From UBA964 sp031382085 (GTDB lineage Bacteria > Pseudomonadota > Gammaproteobacteria > Steroidobacterales > Steroidobacteraceae): a DNA stretch of 64,000 bases. The notes under the pieces are model-generated. The model saw only the letters and a list, made by a program, of their open reading frames with translations, made no database searches and was not told the DNA's origin. The stretch covers positions 1-64,000 of the forward strand of contig JANMYM010000028.1 in assembly GCA_031382085.1 (NCBI GenBank), written 5' to 3'. Position numbers and translations under genes: made by a program. Positions 16,642 to 24,641 of this stretch are shown in pieces (the stretch's first letter is position 1; each line of letters begins with the position of its first letter).

Positions 16642-19600
16642 CTAGCGAAACTCGCGCGCCGGTGCCACCAGCTCACCGAGCAGATCCGAGCGGTCCACCA
16701 GCTGCTCCGCAATCACGTGGATCACAATGCCTTCGCGTTGCAGCTTGCCGCGCACTTCCAGCAGCCGCGATCCTGTTAGCTCGCGGCGTTGCTCCAGTCC
16801 AAGCTGTTCCCAGACCACGATGTTGACGTGACCGGATTCATCTTCGAGCGTAACGAAGGTGACGCCGCTGGCGCTGCCCGGTCGTTGCCGCGTGATGACG
16901 ATGCCGGCGACCTTGAGCCGCCGGCCGTCAGGCAGGCGCAGTAGTTCGTCAGCGCGACGTATGCGTTCGCGCGCGAACACCGGCCGGAGCAGCGCCACCG
17001 GATGCCGGCCCAGCGTCAGGCCCACGGCGCGGTAATCGTTGACGACATCCTCGCCTTCGGTCGGCGGCCTGAGCAAAGGCCTGACATCCGACTCCTGCCG
17101 GTCGGCAGGCGCCAGCGGCAAGGGTTTTTCTGTGCCGGCCACACTCCAGAAGGCCTGATGCCGGTTGCCAGCAAGCCGGGCCAGCGCGCCGGCCGCGGCC
17201 AGCGCTTCGAGATCGCGGCGATCGAGCCGTGCAATCTCGGCGAGTTGCTGGGCGTCGGCAAAGGCGGCTGCACCCGCCGCCGACGCGGCTTGCCGGGCCA
17301 TCGTGAGACGCGCGGCTCCTTCCCGTGACAGCGACTTGACCATCCGCAAACCCAAACGCAACGCAGGCTGCGGTGCCAGCGTGGTCGTACCCAGCTCCAG
17401 CGTGCAGTCCCAGTCACTGGCGTGCACCTCCACGGCGCGCACCTCAACGCCCGCGTTGCGCGCCATGCGCACCAGTTGCGCGGGCGCATAAAACCCCATC
17501 GGCTGGCTGTTGAGCAGCGCGGCCGTAAACGCAGCGGGCTCGTGGCATTTCAACCAGCAGGATACATAGACCAGTAACGCGAAACTCGCCGCATGCGATT
17601 CCGGAAAACCGTATTCGCCGAAGCCCAGGATCTGGTGGAAAATCTGCTGCGCGAATTCGGCGCTGTAACCGCGCGCGGCCATGCCGGTTTTCAGGCGCTC
17701 CTCGAAGGGACCCAGGCCGCCGCGCCGTTTCCATGCCGCCATCGCGCGCCGCAGCCGGTCCGCCTCGCCCGGTGAAAACCCGGCTGCGACGATGGCCAGT
17801 TGCATCACCTGTTCCTGGAAAATCGGCACTCCCAGGGTGCGCTCCAGTACCTTGGCGACCTCGGGGCTTGGATAGCTGACAGCTTCCTCGCCGCTGCGCC
17901 GCCTGAGGTAAGGATGCACCATGTCTCCCTGGATGGGGCCTGGCCGGATGATCGCGACTTCGATGACCAGGTCATAGAAATTGCGCGGCTGCAGGCGTGG
18001 CAGCATCGCAATCTGCGCCCGCGACTCGATCTGGAACACGCCCACGGTGTCGCCCCGGCAGATCATGTCGTAGACACGCGGATCTTCGGGCGGGACATCG
18101 GCCATGGTGAAGGGGCGCGTCATGCCCGCCTTGCCCACCGCCGCAAAGCGCGCACGATACTCGCCGACGAAATCGAGCGCGCGGCGGATCGCGGTCAGCA
18201 TCCCCAGGCCTAACAGATCGACCTTGATCAAGCCGAGATCGTCGAGATCGTTCTTGTCCCACTGGATCACCGTGCGCTCGGGCATCGAGGCGTTCTCGAC
18301 CGGCACCAGCTCCTCGAGCAGCCCGCGCGCGATCACGAAGCCGCCGACGTGTTGCGACAGGTGCCTGGGAAACCCTGACAACTCGGTGGCCAGTTCGAGC
18401 AGCTGCCTGACCCGCGGATTGTCCGGATCCAGCCCCGTTTCGCGGACGCGCTCGACGTCGATGTCGCGGGTCCACCAGCTCATCGCGCCCGCAAGCCGCT
18501 CGGTCTGCAGCGGATCAAAGCCGAGCGCCTTGCCGAGATCGCGCAGCGCCGAGCGCGGCCGGTAGCTGATCACGGTCGCCGCGAGCGCGGCGCGTTCGCG
18601 GCCGTATTTACGGTAGACGTACTGAATGACCTCTTCGCGGCGCTCATGTTCGAAGTCGATGTCGATGTCCGGCGGTTCGTTGCGCTCGCGCGAAATGAAA
18701 CGCTCCACCAGCAGTTGCATGCGCGCCGGATCGACCTCGGTGACGCCGAGGCAGTAGCACACCGCGGAATTCGCCGCCGAGCCGCGGCCTTGGCACAGGA
18801 TGCCCTGGGCGCGCGCAAAGCTGACGATGTCGTGCACGGTGAGGAAATAAGGTTCGTACTGCAGGTCGGCGATCAGTTGCAATTCGTGCTCCACCAGCGC
18901 ACGGACCTGGTCCGGCATCCCGCCCAGCCAGCGCCGCCGCGCACCCGCCTCGGTGAGCTTGCGCAGCCAGCTCGCCGGTGTCTCGCCGTCCGGCACGATC
19001 TCGCGCGGATATTCATAACGCAGCTCGGCGAGTGAAAAACGGCAGCGCGCCGCGACCCTGAGGCTTTCTGCTAACAAAGAACGCGGGTAAAGGCGCACCA
19101 GTCGCTGCGGTTCGCGCAGATAACGTTCGCCGTTGGGCCAGAGCCTGAGACCCGCCTCCGCCACAGTGAGGTTGTGCCGGATCGCGGTCAGCGCATCCTG
19201 CAGACGACGGCGCGCGCGCCGGTGCATCTGCACCTCGCCGGTGGCCAGCAGCGGCAGGCCATGCCACCTGGCGAGTGACTCGCATAACGCCAGATGCTGC
19301 TCATCGCCGCCGTCGCGTGTCAGCTCGACCGCGATCCAGGCCGCGCCATGCACGCCGAACTGCGCCGCGATCCACGCCGCACGATCCTCTGACAAAGACC
19401 GTGCCTGTACATCAATCGGACCTGCGCCGGCGCCCTGCCCGGCACGCGGCAGCCACAGCAGCAGGCAGGGTCCGGGCGGCAGCAATTCGGCCACATCCGC
19501 CCGGGTCAGCAGATATTCGCCCTTGGGCGCGGCGCGCCGGCCGCGGGTAATCAGGCGGCAGAGCGCCCCATAGCCGGCGCGATCCGCAGCGAGCGCTGCA

Positions 19601-19866
19601 AAACGCAGTCCGCAGTCGAGAGCAAACTCCGCGCCGACAATCAGCCGGGTCAGGGGCGGCGCCTGGCCGCCCTGCTGCGCGATGCGCACCCGCTCGGCCA
19701 GGGCCGCATGTGCGCGCACCACGCCCGCGACCGAGCATTCGTCGGTGAGCGCGAGTGCCGCGTAGCCGAGCTCGCAGGCGCGCGCAATCAACTCCTCCGG
19801 CTGCGAAGCGCCACGTAAAAAACTGAAACTGGAAATGCAGTGCAGCTCGGCGTAGAGCGCGCTCAC
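16642..19866 (-). CDS. dnaE2: Error-prone DNA polymerase DnaE2 (ImuC)
   Basis: Second C-family polymerase alpha subunit, used in SOS mutagenesis with ImuA and ImuB. 1074 residues, as expected. An N-terminal PHP domain (MSALYAELHCISSFSFLRGA) is followed by the catalytic core with the acidic motif PPDIDIDFEHERREEVIQYV, then RPRSALRDLGKALGFDPLQT, QLVERFISR-type helices and SRAQIAMLPRLQPRNFYDLV. A C-terminal OB domain (RLKVAGIVITRQRPGSASGV) completes the protein. It starts with GTG overlapping the imuB stop (GTGA). The set imuA-imuB-dnaE2 is the standard mutasome operon. Confidence 0.96.
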   Translation of the reverse strand: MSALYAELHCISSFSFLRGASQPEELIARACELGYAALALTDECSVAGVVRAHAALAERVRIAQQGGQAPPLTRLIVGAEFALDCGLRFAALAADRAGYGALCRLITRGRRAAPKGEYLLTRADVAELLPPGPCLLLWLPRAGQGAGAGPIDVQARSLSEDRAAWIAAQFGVHGAAWIAVELTRDGGDEQHLALCESLARWHGLPLLATGEVQMHRRARRRLQDALTAIRHNLTVAEAGLRLWPNGERYLREPQRLVRLYPRSLLAESLRVAARCRFSLAELRYEYPREIVPDGETPASWLRKLTEAGARRRWLGGMPDQVRALVEHELQLIADLQYEPYFLTVHDIVSFARAQGILCQGRGSAANSAVCYCLGVTEVDPARMQLLVERFISRERNEPPDIDIDFEHERREEVIQYVYRKYGRERAALAATVISYRPRSALRDLGKALGFDPLQTERLAGAMSWWTRDIDVERVRETGLDPDNPRVRQLLELATELSGFPRHLSQHVGGFVIARGLLEELVPVENASMPERTVIQWDKNDLDDLGLIKVDLLGLGMLTAIRRALDFVGEYRARFAAVGKAGMTRPFTMADVPPEDPRVYDMICRGDTVGVFQIESRAQIAMLPRLQPRNFYDLVIEVAIIRPGPIQGDMVHPYLRRRSGEEAVSYPSPEVAKVLERTLGVPIFQEQVMQLAIVAAGFSPGEADRLRRAMAAWKRRGGLGPFEERLKTGMAARGYSAEFAQQIFHQILGFGEYGFPESHAASFALLVYVSCWLKCHEPAAFTAALLNSQPMGFYAPAQLVRMARNAGVEVRAVEVHASDWDCTLELGTTTLAPQPALRLGLRMVKSLSREGAARLTMARQAASAAGAAAFADAQQLAEIARLDRRDLEALAAAGALARLAGNRHQAFWSVAGTEKPLPLAPADRQESDVRPLLRPPTEGEDVVNDYRAVGLTLGRHPVALLRPVFARERIRRADELLRLPDGRRLKVAGIVITRQRPGSASGVTFVTLEDESGHVNIVVWEQLGLEQRRELTGSRLLEVRGKLQREGIVIHVIAEQLVDRSDLLGELVAPAREFR

Positions 19867-21590
19867 CCAAAGAGACCTTGCAAAAACCAGCGATGCGGCG
19901 CATCCCGCTCGCGATACAGCCAGAGTTCGACGCCCGCGGCGTCGCGCGCGATGTAGTAATCGCGCAGTACCTCATTGCCGTCCCACCAGCCGGTTTCGAT
20001 GCGCTCCGGGCCCGCTAACAACTCGAGCCCGGCGGTGGCGAGCTGATCCTGCTCGATCGCAAGCGGCTCCGGCGTTTGCAGCAGCCACAGCGGCCGGCCG
20101 CGATGACTGTGCGCAGCGGACTCGCAGGCCAGCGCCGCACGCCCCGGCGCCTTGCGTGGGTCGACCGGGCCTGTCCGCAACGGTTGCGGCTCCGCCACGC
20201 CCCAGGCGGATTCCGGCCGGTGCGCCGGCAACAGACACAGTCCGTAGACAGATTCCGCCCCGAGCCGGGCCCGCAGGCGTTCGAGAAATGCCGGCGCCTC
20301 GCGCCCCGCGGCGCCACCATGCTCGCCCGGCCGCCACAACGAATCGCTGCCTGGCGCGAAGGGCGTGCCTGCGCCGGTGCGCAGTTCGAGATGAATCACC
20401 GGCGCCGGCAGGGCTGTCTGCGTGAGTCGCTCAGTTAACAAAGCGGCAAATCGGACCGCCGCGAACTCAGGGGCCGCGAGCCGCACCACCACGCGCGTCA
20501 GGATGCCCTCGCCACGCAGTGCGCCGGGCGGCGGCCGCTGCCGCAAAGCGAGTACCAGCAGCGTGATGCCGATTTGACGTTGCCGCAGGAATTGCTCGAG
20601 TTGCTGCAACAGCGGCCCGGCGACCTGCAGCACCGCCGCATGCTCGCTGAGTTCGCAGGCGGGTTCGCAACGCGCAACAAAACGCTCGCGCGGCACAAAG
20701 GCCGGGCGCGGCTCGCGCAGGCGTCCCGTCAATCGATCGAGTGCTAACAACTGTGCCTTGCCGAAACGCCGCGCGAATCCGCCACGCGGCAGTCGCAGCG
20801 CCTCACCGATGCTGCGCACGCCAAGCGTGGCAAGCCGCTCGAGCAGGTCTGGCGGCCAGCGCAGCAGACTGAGTGGCAGCGGCGCAAGCCGGCCGGGGAG
20901 CAGCGCCGGGTCCGACTGTGCGCTCGTCATGGCAGGCAGGCGCGCTGCCTCGCGTGGCGCAACAGGTTTGCCAGCCAGGGCCGCTGCGCGCGCCAGCACC
21001 AGCGCTGCGAGCGGCGTCGGCGCAAGCGCCACACAGGGCCTGACGCCCGTCAGCGCCAGGCTGCGCTCCACTGCCGCAGCTAACAGGGATGCTTCACCGC
21101 CAAAAAGTTTCAGGCTGCCGCGCACCTCGAGGAGCACCGCATCCGGCGGCTCGAGACTGACCCAGGACGTCAACGCAAAACTGCCGCCTGCCAAAGTGTC
21201 GAGCAGGCTGCGTTCACGCCGCACCGAGCGCAACCGCACTTGCAGATCGCGCACTGCGGCGAGCGCGGCCGCGAGCGGCATGCCGGGCTGGATGCCGCGG
21301 GCGCGTCCTGCCGCGCAGGCATTCAGTACCCGCGGCAGACGGCCGTCACGCTCGACCACGACGCGCGCTGTAGCAGACCCGGGTGACGTTACCGGCATAT
21401 CGGCATAACAGGCGGCAAACTCGATGTCAGGCAGGTGCAGGGCCAGCCAGACCTGCTCCGGCATGCTGGCAGCAGCCGTCGCTGGCGGCGCTGGAGCTAA
21501 CACCGGCGTAGCCGTACGTTCGGTTGCGGTCGCGAGGCCCGCGGTGCGCTCCACCCAGCGCGTTGCCTGAATGCGGGGATGTGGGCTCAT
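19863..21590 (-). CDS. imuB: ImuB, catalytically inactive Y-family polymerase-like mutasome subunit
   Basis: About 575 residues. ImuB is a Y-family homologue that has lost the catalytic acidic residues and acts as the hub linking DnaE2 and ImuA to the beta clamp. The N-terminus reads VWLALHLPDIEFAACYADMP, where an active Y-polymerase would have the metal-binding Asp. Palm and finger segments such as RARGIQPGMPLAAALAAVRD and LKLFGGEASLLAAAVERSLA are clear. I chose the ATG overlapping the imuA stop (ATGA at 21590); the open frame extends further upstream but only as antisense-like, low-complexity sequence within imuA. A start at MPEQVWLAL is also possible. Confidence 0.92.
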   Translation of the reverse strand: MSPHPRIQATRWVERTAGLATATERTATPVLAPAPPATAAASMPEQVWLALHLPDIEFAACYADMPVTSPGSATARVVVERDGRLPRVLNACAAGRARGIQPGMPLAAALAAVRDLQVRLRSVRRERSLLDTLAGGSFALTSWVSLEPPDAVLLEVRGSLKLFGGEASLLAAAVERSLALTGVRPCVALAPTPLAALVLARAAALAGKPVAPREAARLPAMTSAQSDPALLPGRLAPLPLSLLRWPPDLLERLATLGVRSIGEALRLPRGGFARRFGKAQLLALDRLTGRLREPRPAFVPRERFVARCEPACELSEHAAVLQVAGPLLQQLEQFLRQRQIGITLLVLALRQRPPPGALRGEGILTRVVVRLAAPEFAAVRFAALLTERLTQTALPAPVIHLELRTGAGTPFAPGSDSLWRPGEHGGAAGREAPAFLERLRARLGAESVYGLCLLPAHRPESAWGVAEPQPLRTGPVDPRKAPGRAALACESAAHSHRGRPLWLLQTPEPLAIEQDQLATAGLELLAGPERIETGWWDGNEVLRDYYIARDAAGVELWLYRERDAPHRWFLQGLFG

Positions 21591-22267
21591 GTCACCCCCG
21601 TCCAGCGCAACTCGATCACACCGCGCGCACCGCCGCGGCTTTTCAGCAGCTCGATGCTCACCCCCGCGCCGTTGGCTAGCGGCGCCAGCGACAGCCGCAG
21701 CACGGCCGGCGAGGCCTGGCGGGCGGCACGACTCGGGCGAAACAGAAATCCTGCGGTACGCCCGCGCTCGGTCGCGAGTTGCAATCGGCGCAGGCTGCGC
21801 ACCGGCGGCGTGCGACCGGTCCAGGCCAACGCCACTTCGCAGGCACCGGAAGCCAGCGCCTGCTCCAGAGCCCAGAGCTCGGCGCCGGCCCGCACCACCA
21901 GTTGTCGCTCGATCGCGAGCCCGCGCGCCGCCAGCGCCGGTGCATAAGGCTCGAACGGCGGCGCGATCCATGCGGTCCAGCGTGCGGGCGTACGCTGCGC
22001 CAGTGAAGCTAACAAAGGCACCAGCAGGCGCAGCTCGCCGAGTCCGTGACGGGGTGTGAGAATTTCAACGAGACCATTGCGGGGCCAGCCACCGCCGGGC
22101 AAGGCGGCATCCAGAGCCGCGAAACCGGTGCTGCAGGTATCAGCGCCAGCGGCGGCTGTCTGACGCCCACGCCACAGGCCAGGGATACGCAGCAGGCTCG
22201 CCAGTGCGGCATCCGTACTCTGGTGCGGATTTTGGGATGCGGACTCGATACTGGGGGGGTCGGACAT
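21587..22267 (-). CDS. imuA: ImuA, RecA-like mutasome accessory protein
   Basis: About 226 residues with a RecA/SulA-like core: STGFAALDAALPGGGWPRNG (equivalent to the RecA motif before Walker A, which is degenerate here), LVEILTPRHGLGELRLLVPL and ATERGRTAGFLFRPSRAARQ. ImuA supports translesion synthesis by ImuB and DnaE2. The ATG at 22267 (MSDPPSIES) is preferred over upstream GTG codons. The gene overlaps imuB by four bases and begins 12 bases after a small unknown ORF. I see no separate LexA box directly upstream, so expression probably comes from the lexA promoter. Confidence 0.9.
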   Translation of the reverse strand: MSDPPSIESASQNPHQSTDAALASLLRIPGLWRGRQTAAAGADTCSTGFAALDAALPGGGWPRNGLVEILTPRHGLGELRLLVPLLASLAQRTPARWTAWIAPPFEPYAPALAARGLAIERQLVVRAGAELWALEQALASGACEVALAWTGRTPPVRSLRRLQLATERGRTAGFLFRPSRAARQASPAVLRLSLAPLANGAGVSIELLKSRGGARGVIELRWTGVT

Positions 22268-22279
22268 GATCACGCGCAC

Positions 22280-22510
22280 TCATGATCCGGACACACCTGA
22301 TCCCGGCACGGGCGCTGCAACCAGCACCCGTTCTGCCGCGCTGAGTACCGGTTGACTGCGCAAAGACCGCGGCTGCGTCGCCCAGGCGCTGCGACCACAC
22401 CCACAGGGACAGGCATAGCTACGCAGCCGCGGTTTTTTCAGTGTCGGTTTTTTCAAGGCAAAAGCTCCCGGGGCGCCCTGACACCAGGCGCCTGCTAACA
22501 AAGTTGACAT
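22280..22510 (-). CDS. Unrecognised 76-residue ORF with a cysteine cluster, inside the SOS operon
   Basis: Starts with ATG ten bases after the VOC stop codon and ends 12 bases before imuA. The tight fit between two real genes is the main argument that it is coding. It has a tandem LKKP-TLKKP element (from a repeated TGAAAAAACCG in DNA), then YACPCGCGRSAW with three closely spaced cysteines, and an AERVLVAAPVPG ending. No membrane segment is evident. I do not recognise the family. It may be a small SOS-linked metal-binding protein, or simply a spacer that is open by chance. Confidence 0.35.
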   Translation of the reverse strand: MSTLLAGAWCQGAPGAFALKKPTLKKPRLRSYACPCGCGRSAWATQPRSLRSQPVLSAAERVLVAAPVPGSGVSGS

Positions 22511-22521
22511 GGACTAGGGCC

Positions 22522-22956
22522 CTAGCTGCCCGCTGCGTGCACTTGCGGCGGCGGCCGGTACTGAAAATGCGGATTCTCGATAATGCCGAGCACGTTGCCA
22601 AAAGGATCGAACACCGTGGCGACTTTGATGCTATTTCCCATTTCCTGGCCGCCCACATCCTGCACCGGACTGCGTGCCACCGCGCCCAGACCTAACAGAC
22701 GCGCCAGCGAAGCCTCAGCATTCGCGACACCCCAATAAACAGTCACGCCTCCTTGATCAGGAGTGGCCTCGCCCCCACCGTACTCGCTCAGATCCGGATC
22801 GAGCCCCAGCTCAAAACCGCCGACTGAAAAGCCGACATAGAAAGGCTCGTCGAAATACGGGCTGAAACCTAACACCTCGATGTACCAGTCGCGGGCGCGC
22901 CGGATATCCGGTGCGCGGTATTTGACGGTGCGCAAACCGAGAAAATGAGCACTCAT
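22522..22956 (-). CDS. VOC (glyoxalase/bleomycin-resistance) superfamily protein
   Basis: About 144 residues with paired beta-alpha-beta-beta-beta modules. The first begins LRTVKYRAPDIRRARDWYIE and contains FYVGFSVGGFELGLDPD; the second contains VTVYWGVANAEASLARLLGL and ends VATVFDPFGNVLGIIENPHF, a typical VOC terminal strand carrying the metal-ligand Glu. The substrate is unknown. The ATG at 22956 is ten bases from a duplicated sequence at the end of lexA. An intact VOC gene between lexA and imuA is unusual and would make it SOS-inducible by readthrough. Confidence 0.85.
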   Translation of the reverse strand: MSAHFLGLRTVKYRAPDIRRARDWYIEVLGFSPYFDEPFYVGFSVGGFELGLDPDLSEYGGGEATPDQGGVTVYWGVANAEASLARLLGLGAVARSPVQDVGGQEMGNSIKVATVFDPFGNVLGIIENPHFQYRPPPQVHAAGS

Positions 22957-22965
22957 GGCTGCAAC

Positions 22966-23000
22966 CCTGTTTACATCAAACCTGTTTACATCAAACCTGT
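22966..23000. repeat. 15-bp tandem duplication spanning the lexA stop codon
   Basis: CCTGTTTACATCAAA occurs twice head to tail on the plus strand, followed by a partial third copy (CCTGT). Each full copy contains the TAA stop of lexA on the minus strand and the duplication is in frame, so either copy ends LexA with the same residues TGLM. Confidence 0.9.
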
Positions 23001-23615
23001 GCCCTGCGCCCGACCCCGCCGCAGCACACCCACGACCACGCCCTCGATGATGATCGGGTCTTCCTTGATGTTGACGCGGATCGGCTCGAAATCCGGGTTT
23101 TCGGGCAGCAACCAGATCAGCGTGCCTTCCTGCTTGTAGCGCTTGACGGTGACCTCGTTCTCGAGCCGCGCGACCACGATCTGGCGGTTGCGCACCTCGG
23201 GCGTGCGATGCACGGCGACCAGGTCGCCATCGAGAATGCCGGCGTCCTTCATGGACATGCCCTTGACCTTGAGCAGGTAGTGCGGACGCGGGCTGAAGAT
23301 GTCCGGATCGATGTTGAGGCGCGCCTCGATGTGCTCCTCGGCAAGCATCGGCCGGCCAGCGGCCACGCGGCCGATCAGCGGCAGGCCCAGCTGCTCGCGC
23401 AGCGTGTCCATGAGCTTGATGCCGCGCGAAGCGCCCGGAATCAGTGCGATGACGCCTTTGCGCGCCAGTGCGCGCAGATGCTCCTCGGCAGCATTCGGCG
23501 AGCGGAAACCCAGCTCCGCGGCGATCTCGGCGCGGGTGGGCGGCATGCCGGTTTCCATGATGGCGTGCTGGATCAGGCGCAGGATTTGCGTTTGGCGGGG
23601 GGTCAGGTCGGTCAC
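22986..23615 (-). CDS. lexA: LexA repressor
   Basis: SOS repressor and self-cleaving serine protease. About 209 residues. The N-terminal winged helix begins LTPRQTQILRLIQHAIMETG and includes the recognition-helix region PPTRAEIAAELGFRSPNAAE. The Ala-Gly cleavage site lies in GRVAAGRPMLAEEHIEARL. The catalytic serine is in LKVKGMSMKDAGILDGDLVA, and the lysine is in ENEVTVKRYKQEGT. I chose the GTG at 23615, which has GAGGTG just upstream and gives the standard N-terminus; a GTG at 23627 is also open. A LexA box lies 20 bp upstream, so the gene is autoregulated. Confidence 0.96.
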   Translation of the reverse strand: MTDLTPRQTQILRLIQHAIMETGMPPTRAEIAAELGFRSPNAAEEHLRALARKGVIALIPGASRGIKLMDTLREQLGLPLIGRVAAGRPMLAEEHIEARLNIDPDIFSPRPHYLLKVKGMSMKDAGILDGDLVAVHRTPEVRNRQIVVARLENEVTVKRYKQEGTLIWLLPENPDFEPIRVNIKEDPIIIEGVVVGVLRRGRAQGTGLM

Positions 23616-23634
23616 GGGGCACCTCACAGGCGGT

Positions 23635-23654
23635 CTCTGGTTATAAATACAGTA
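23635..23654 (-). promoter_or_regulatory. LexA operator (SOS box)
   Basis: Read on the minus strand this is TACTGTATTTATAACCAGAG, which fits the gammaproteobacterial CTGT-N8-ACAG rule with one mismatch in the last half-site (CCAG). It sits directly before lexA and should control lexA and the genes behind it. It also lies in the spacer of the divergent gene at 23862, about 210 bp away. Confidence 0.85.
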
Positions 23655-23861
23655 CCTGTGATTTTATCCAGTTGCAAGCCTGTTATCGTAAGTCTTCATG
23701 CTGCCCCGACTTCCCTGGCGAACGCGCGCCGGGCGACCCTGCCGGGCCTCCCAGCATGCCGAGCCAAATTTCGGCCTGGCAACTGTCGGTTTTCACCGCG
23801 CGATTACGATTTAGTTATAGAGTTCTCGAAAATTCAACAGCTCAACATCGGAGGATGGGTC

Positions 23862-24596
23862 ATGAAATACCGTCTGGTTCCCGGCTCGCTGGCAGCCGCA
23901 ATCACACTCACCATGCTGCTGCTCGTACAACCAGCCAGGGCCGACGAGCGCGACGGCGCCCGCGAGGGCGGTCCGGCAGTCCTAACGAATCGCGAAGTGC
24001 GCGAAAAGACCGGCAAGACGATCGCGCAATGGGGCGCCAAATGGTGGCAATGGGCATTCAAGAACCCTGAGGTGCTGGGCGATACCACGGGAGAGTTTGG
24101 TTACCTCGGTGACGTCGGCGGTCCAGTTTTCTTTGCCGAGGGATCAAGCGGTGACCCGGTCACTCTCAGCTACGAAGTTCCGGGTGGCAAGTACATCCTG
24201 TTGCCGGTAGCAACCTATATTTGGACATTTTTCGATCCCTGCACGGACGTGATCTGCGCGCGCGAAATCATCAATCACAATTTCCTTGAAGGGATCACCT
24301 ACGTAAACGTCAAAATCGACGGCGAGCGGGTTCGCAACATGGCGGCGCGCCTGGTCCGTGTCGATGAGACGAACCCGGTGGTGTTCAAGGTCGACGCGGG
24401 GCCAATCGATGCGGACGGCTATGGCGGAATTCTCAAGGCCGTGCAAGGCGGCTATTGGGTGATGCTCGAGCCTCTGCCCGCCGGAAAACACCGCATCTCC
24501 ATGTTTGCCACAGTCCCTAACATCGATGGGTTGACGGGCGAACTCTTGAACGGCTACACCGACCTCGACGCAAAATTGAAGCTGCGAGTCCGGTAA
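23862..24596 (+). CDS. Secreted protein of unknown function, tryptophan-rich WWQWA family
   Basis: 244 residues with a signal peptide (MKYRLVPGSLAAAITLTMLL..., cleaved near ARA-DER). The mature part opens with KTIAQWGAKWWQWAFKNPEV, a signature shared by uncharacterised exported proteins from several bacterial groups. GGPVFFAEGSSGDPVTLSYE and VPGGKYILLPVATYIWTFFD follow. There is a cysteine pair in FDPCTDVICAREI, and the end looks beta-rich. GGAGGA at 23850 is a good ribosome site for the ATG at 23862. The function is not known. An HExxH protein gene follows 33 bp downstream on the same strand. Confidence 0.75.
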   Translation: MKYRLVPGSLAAAITLTMLLLVQPARADERDGAREGGPAVLTNREVREKTGKTIAQWGAKWWQWAFKNPEVLGDTTGEFGYLGDVGGPVFFAEGSSGDPVTLSYEVPGGKYILLPVATYIWTFFDPCTDVICAREIINHNFLEGITYVNVKIDGERVRNMAARLVRVDETNPVVFKVDAGPIDADGYGGILKAVQGGYWVMLEPLPAGKHRISMFATVPNIDGLTGELLNGYTDLDAKLKLRVR

Positions 24597-24618
24597 AGAC
24601 TGCGGGCAGTCACGCTAT

Positions 24619-24641
24619 GCTGCGCCACCATGTGGCGCAGC
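24619..24641 (+). promoter_or_regulatory. Perfect 10-bp inverted repeat with the next gene's start codon in its loop
   Basis: GCTGCGCCAC - CAT - GTGGCGCAGC. The ATG of the downstream gene (24630-24632) is formed by the loop and the first stem base. Such a GC-rich stem would hide the start codon in mRNA, or could act as an attenuating hairpin after the upstream gene. No U-tract follows, so it is not a standard terminator. Confidence 0.6.

Noticed and set aside
21591..21971. 127-residue N-terminal extension of ImuB
   Set aside because: It lies wholly inside imuA, is Arg/Ala-rich low-complexity sequence, and the ATG overlapping the imuA stop gives a normal ImuB.
22957..23622. N-terminal extension of the VOC protein across lexA
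   Set aside because: The long frame is the shadow of lexA in another frame. The ATG at 22956 gives a complete VOC domain.
23208..23861. Upstream extension of the secreted WWQWA protein
   Set aside because: The frame is open antisense to lexA, but the ATG at 23862 has a good ribosome site and is followed by a signal peptide.
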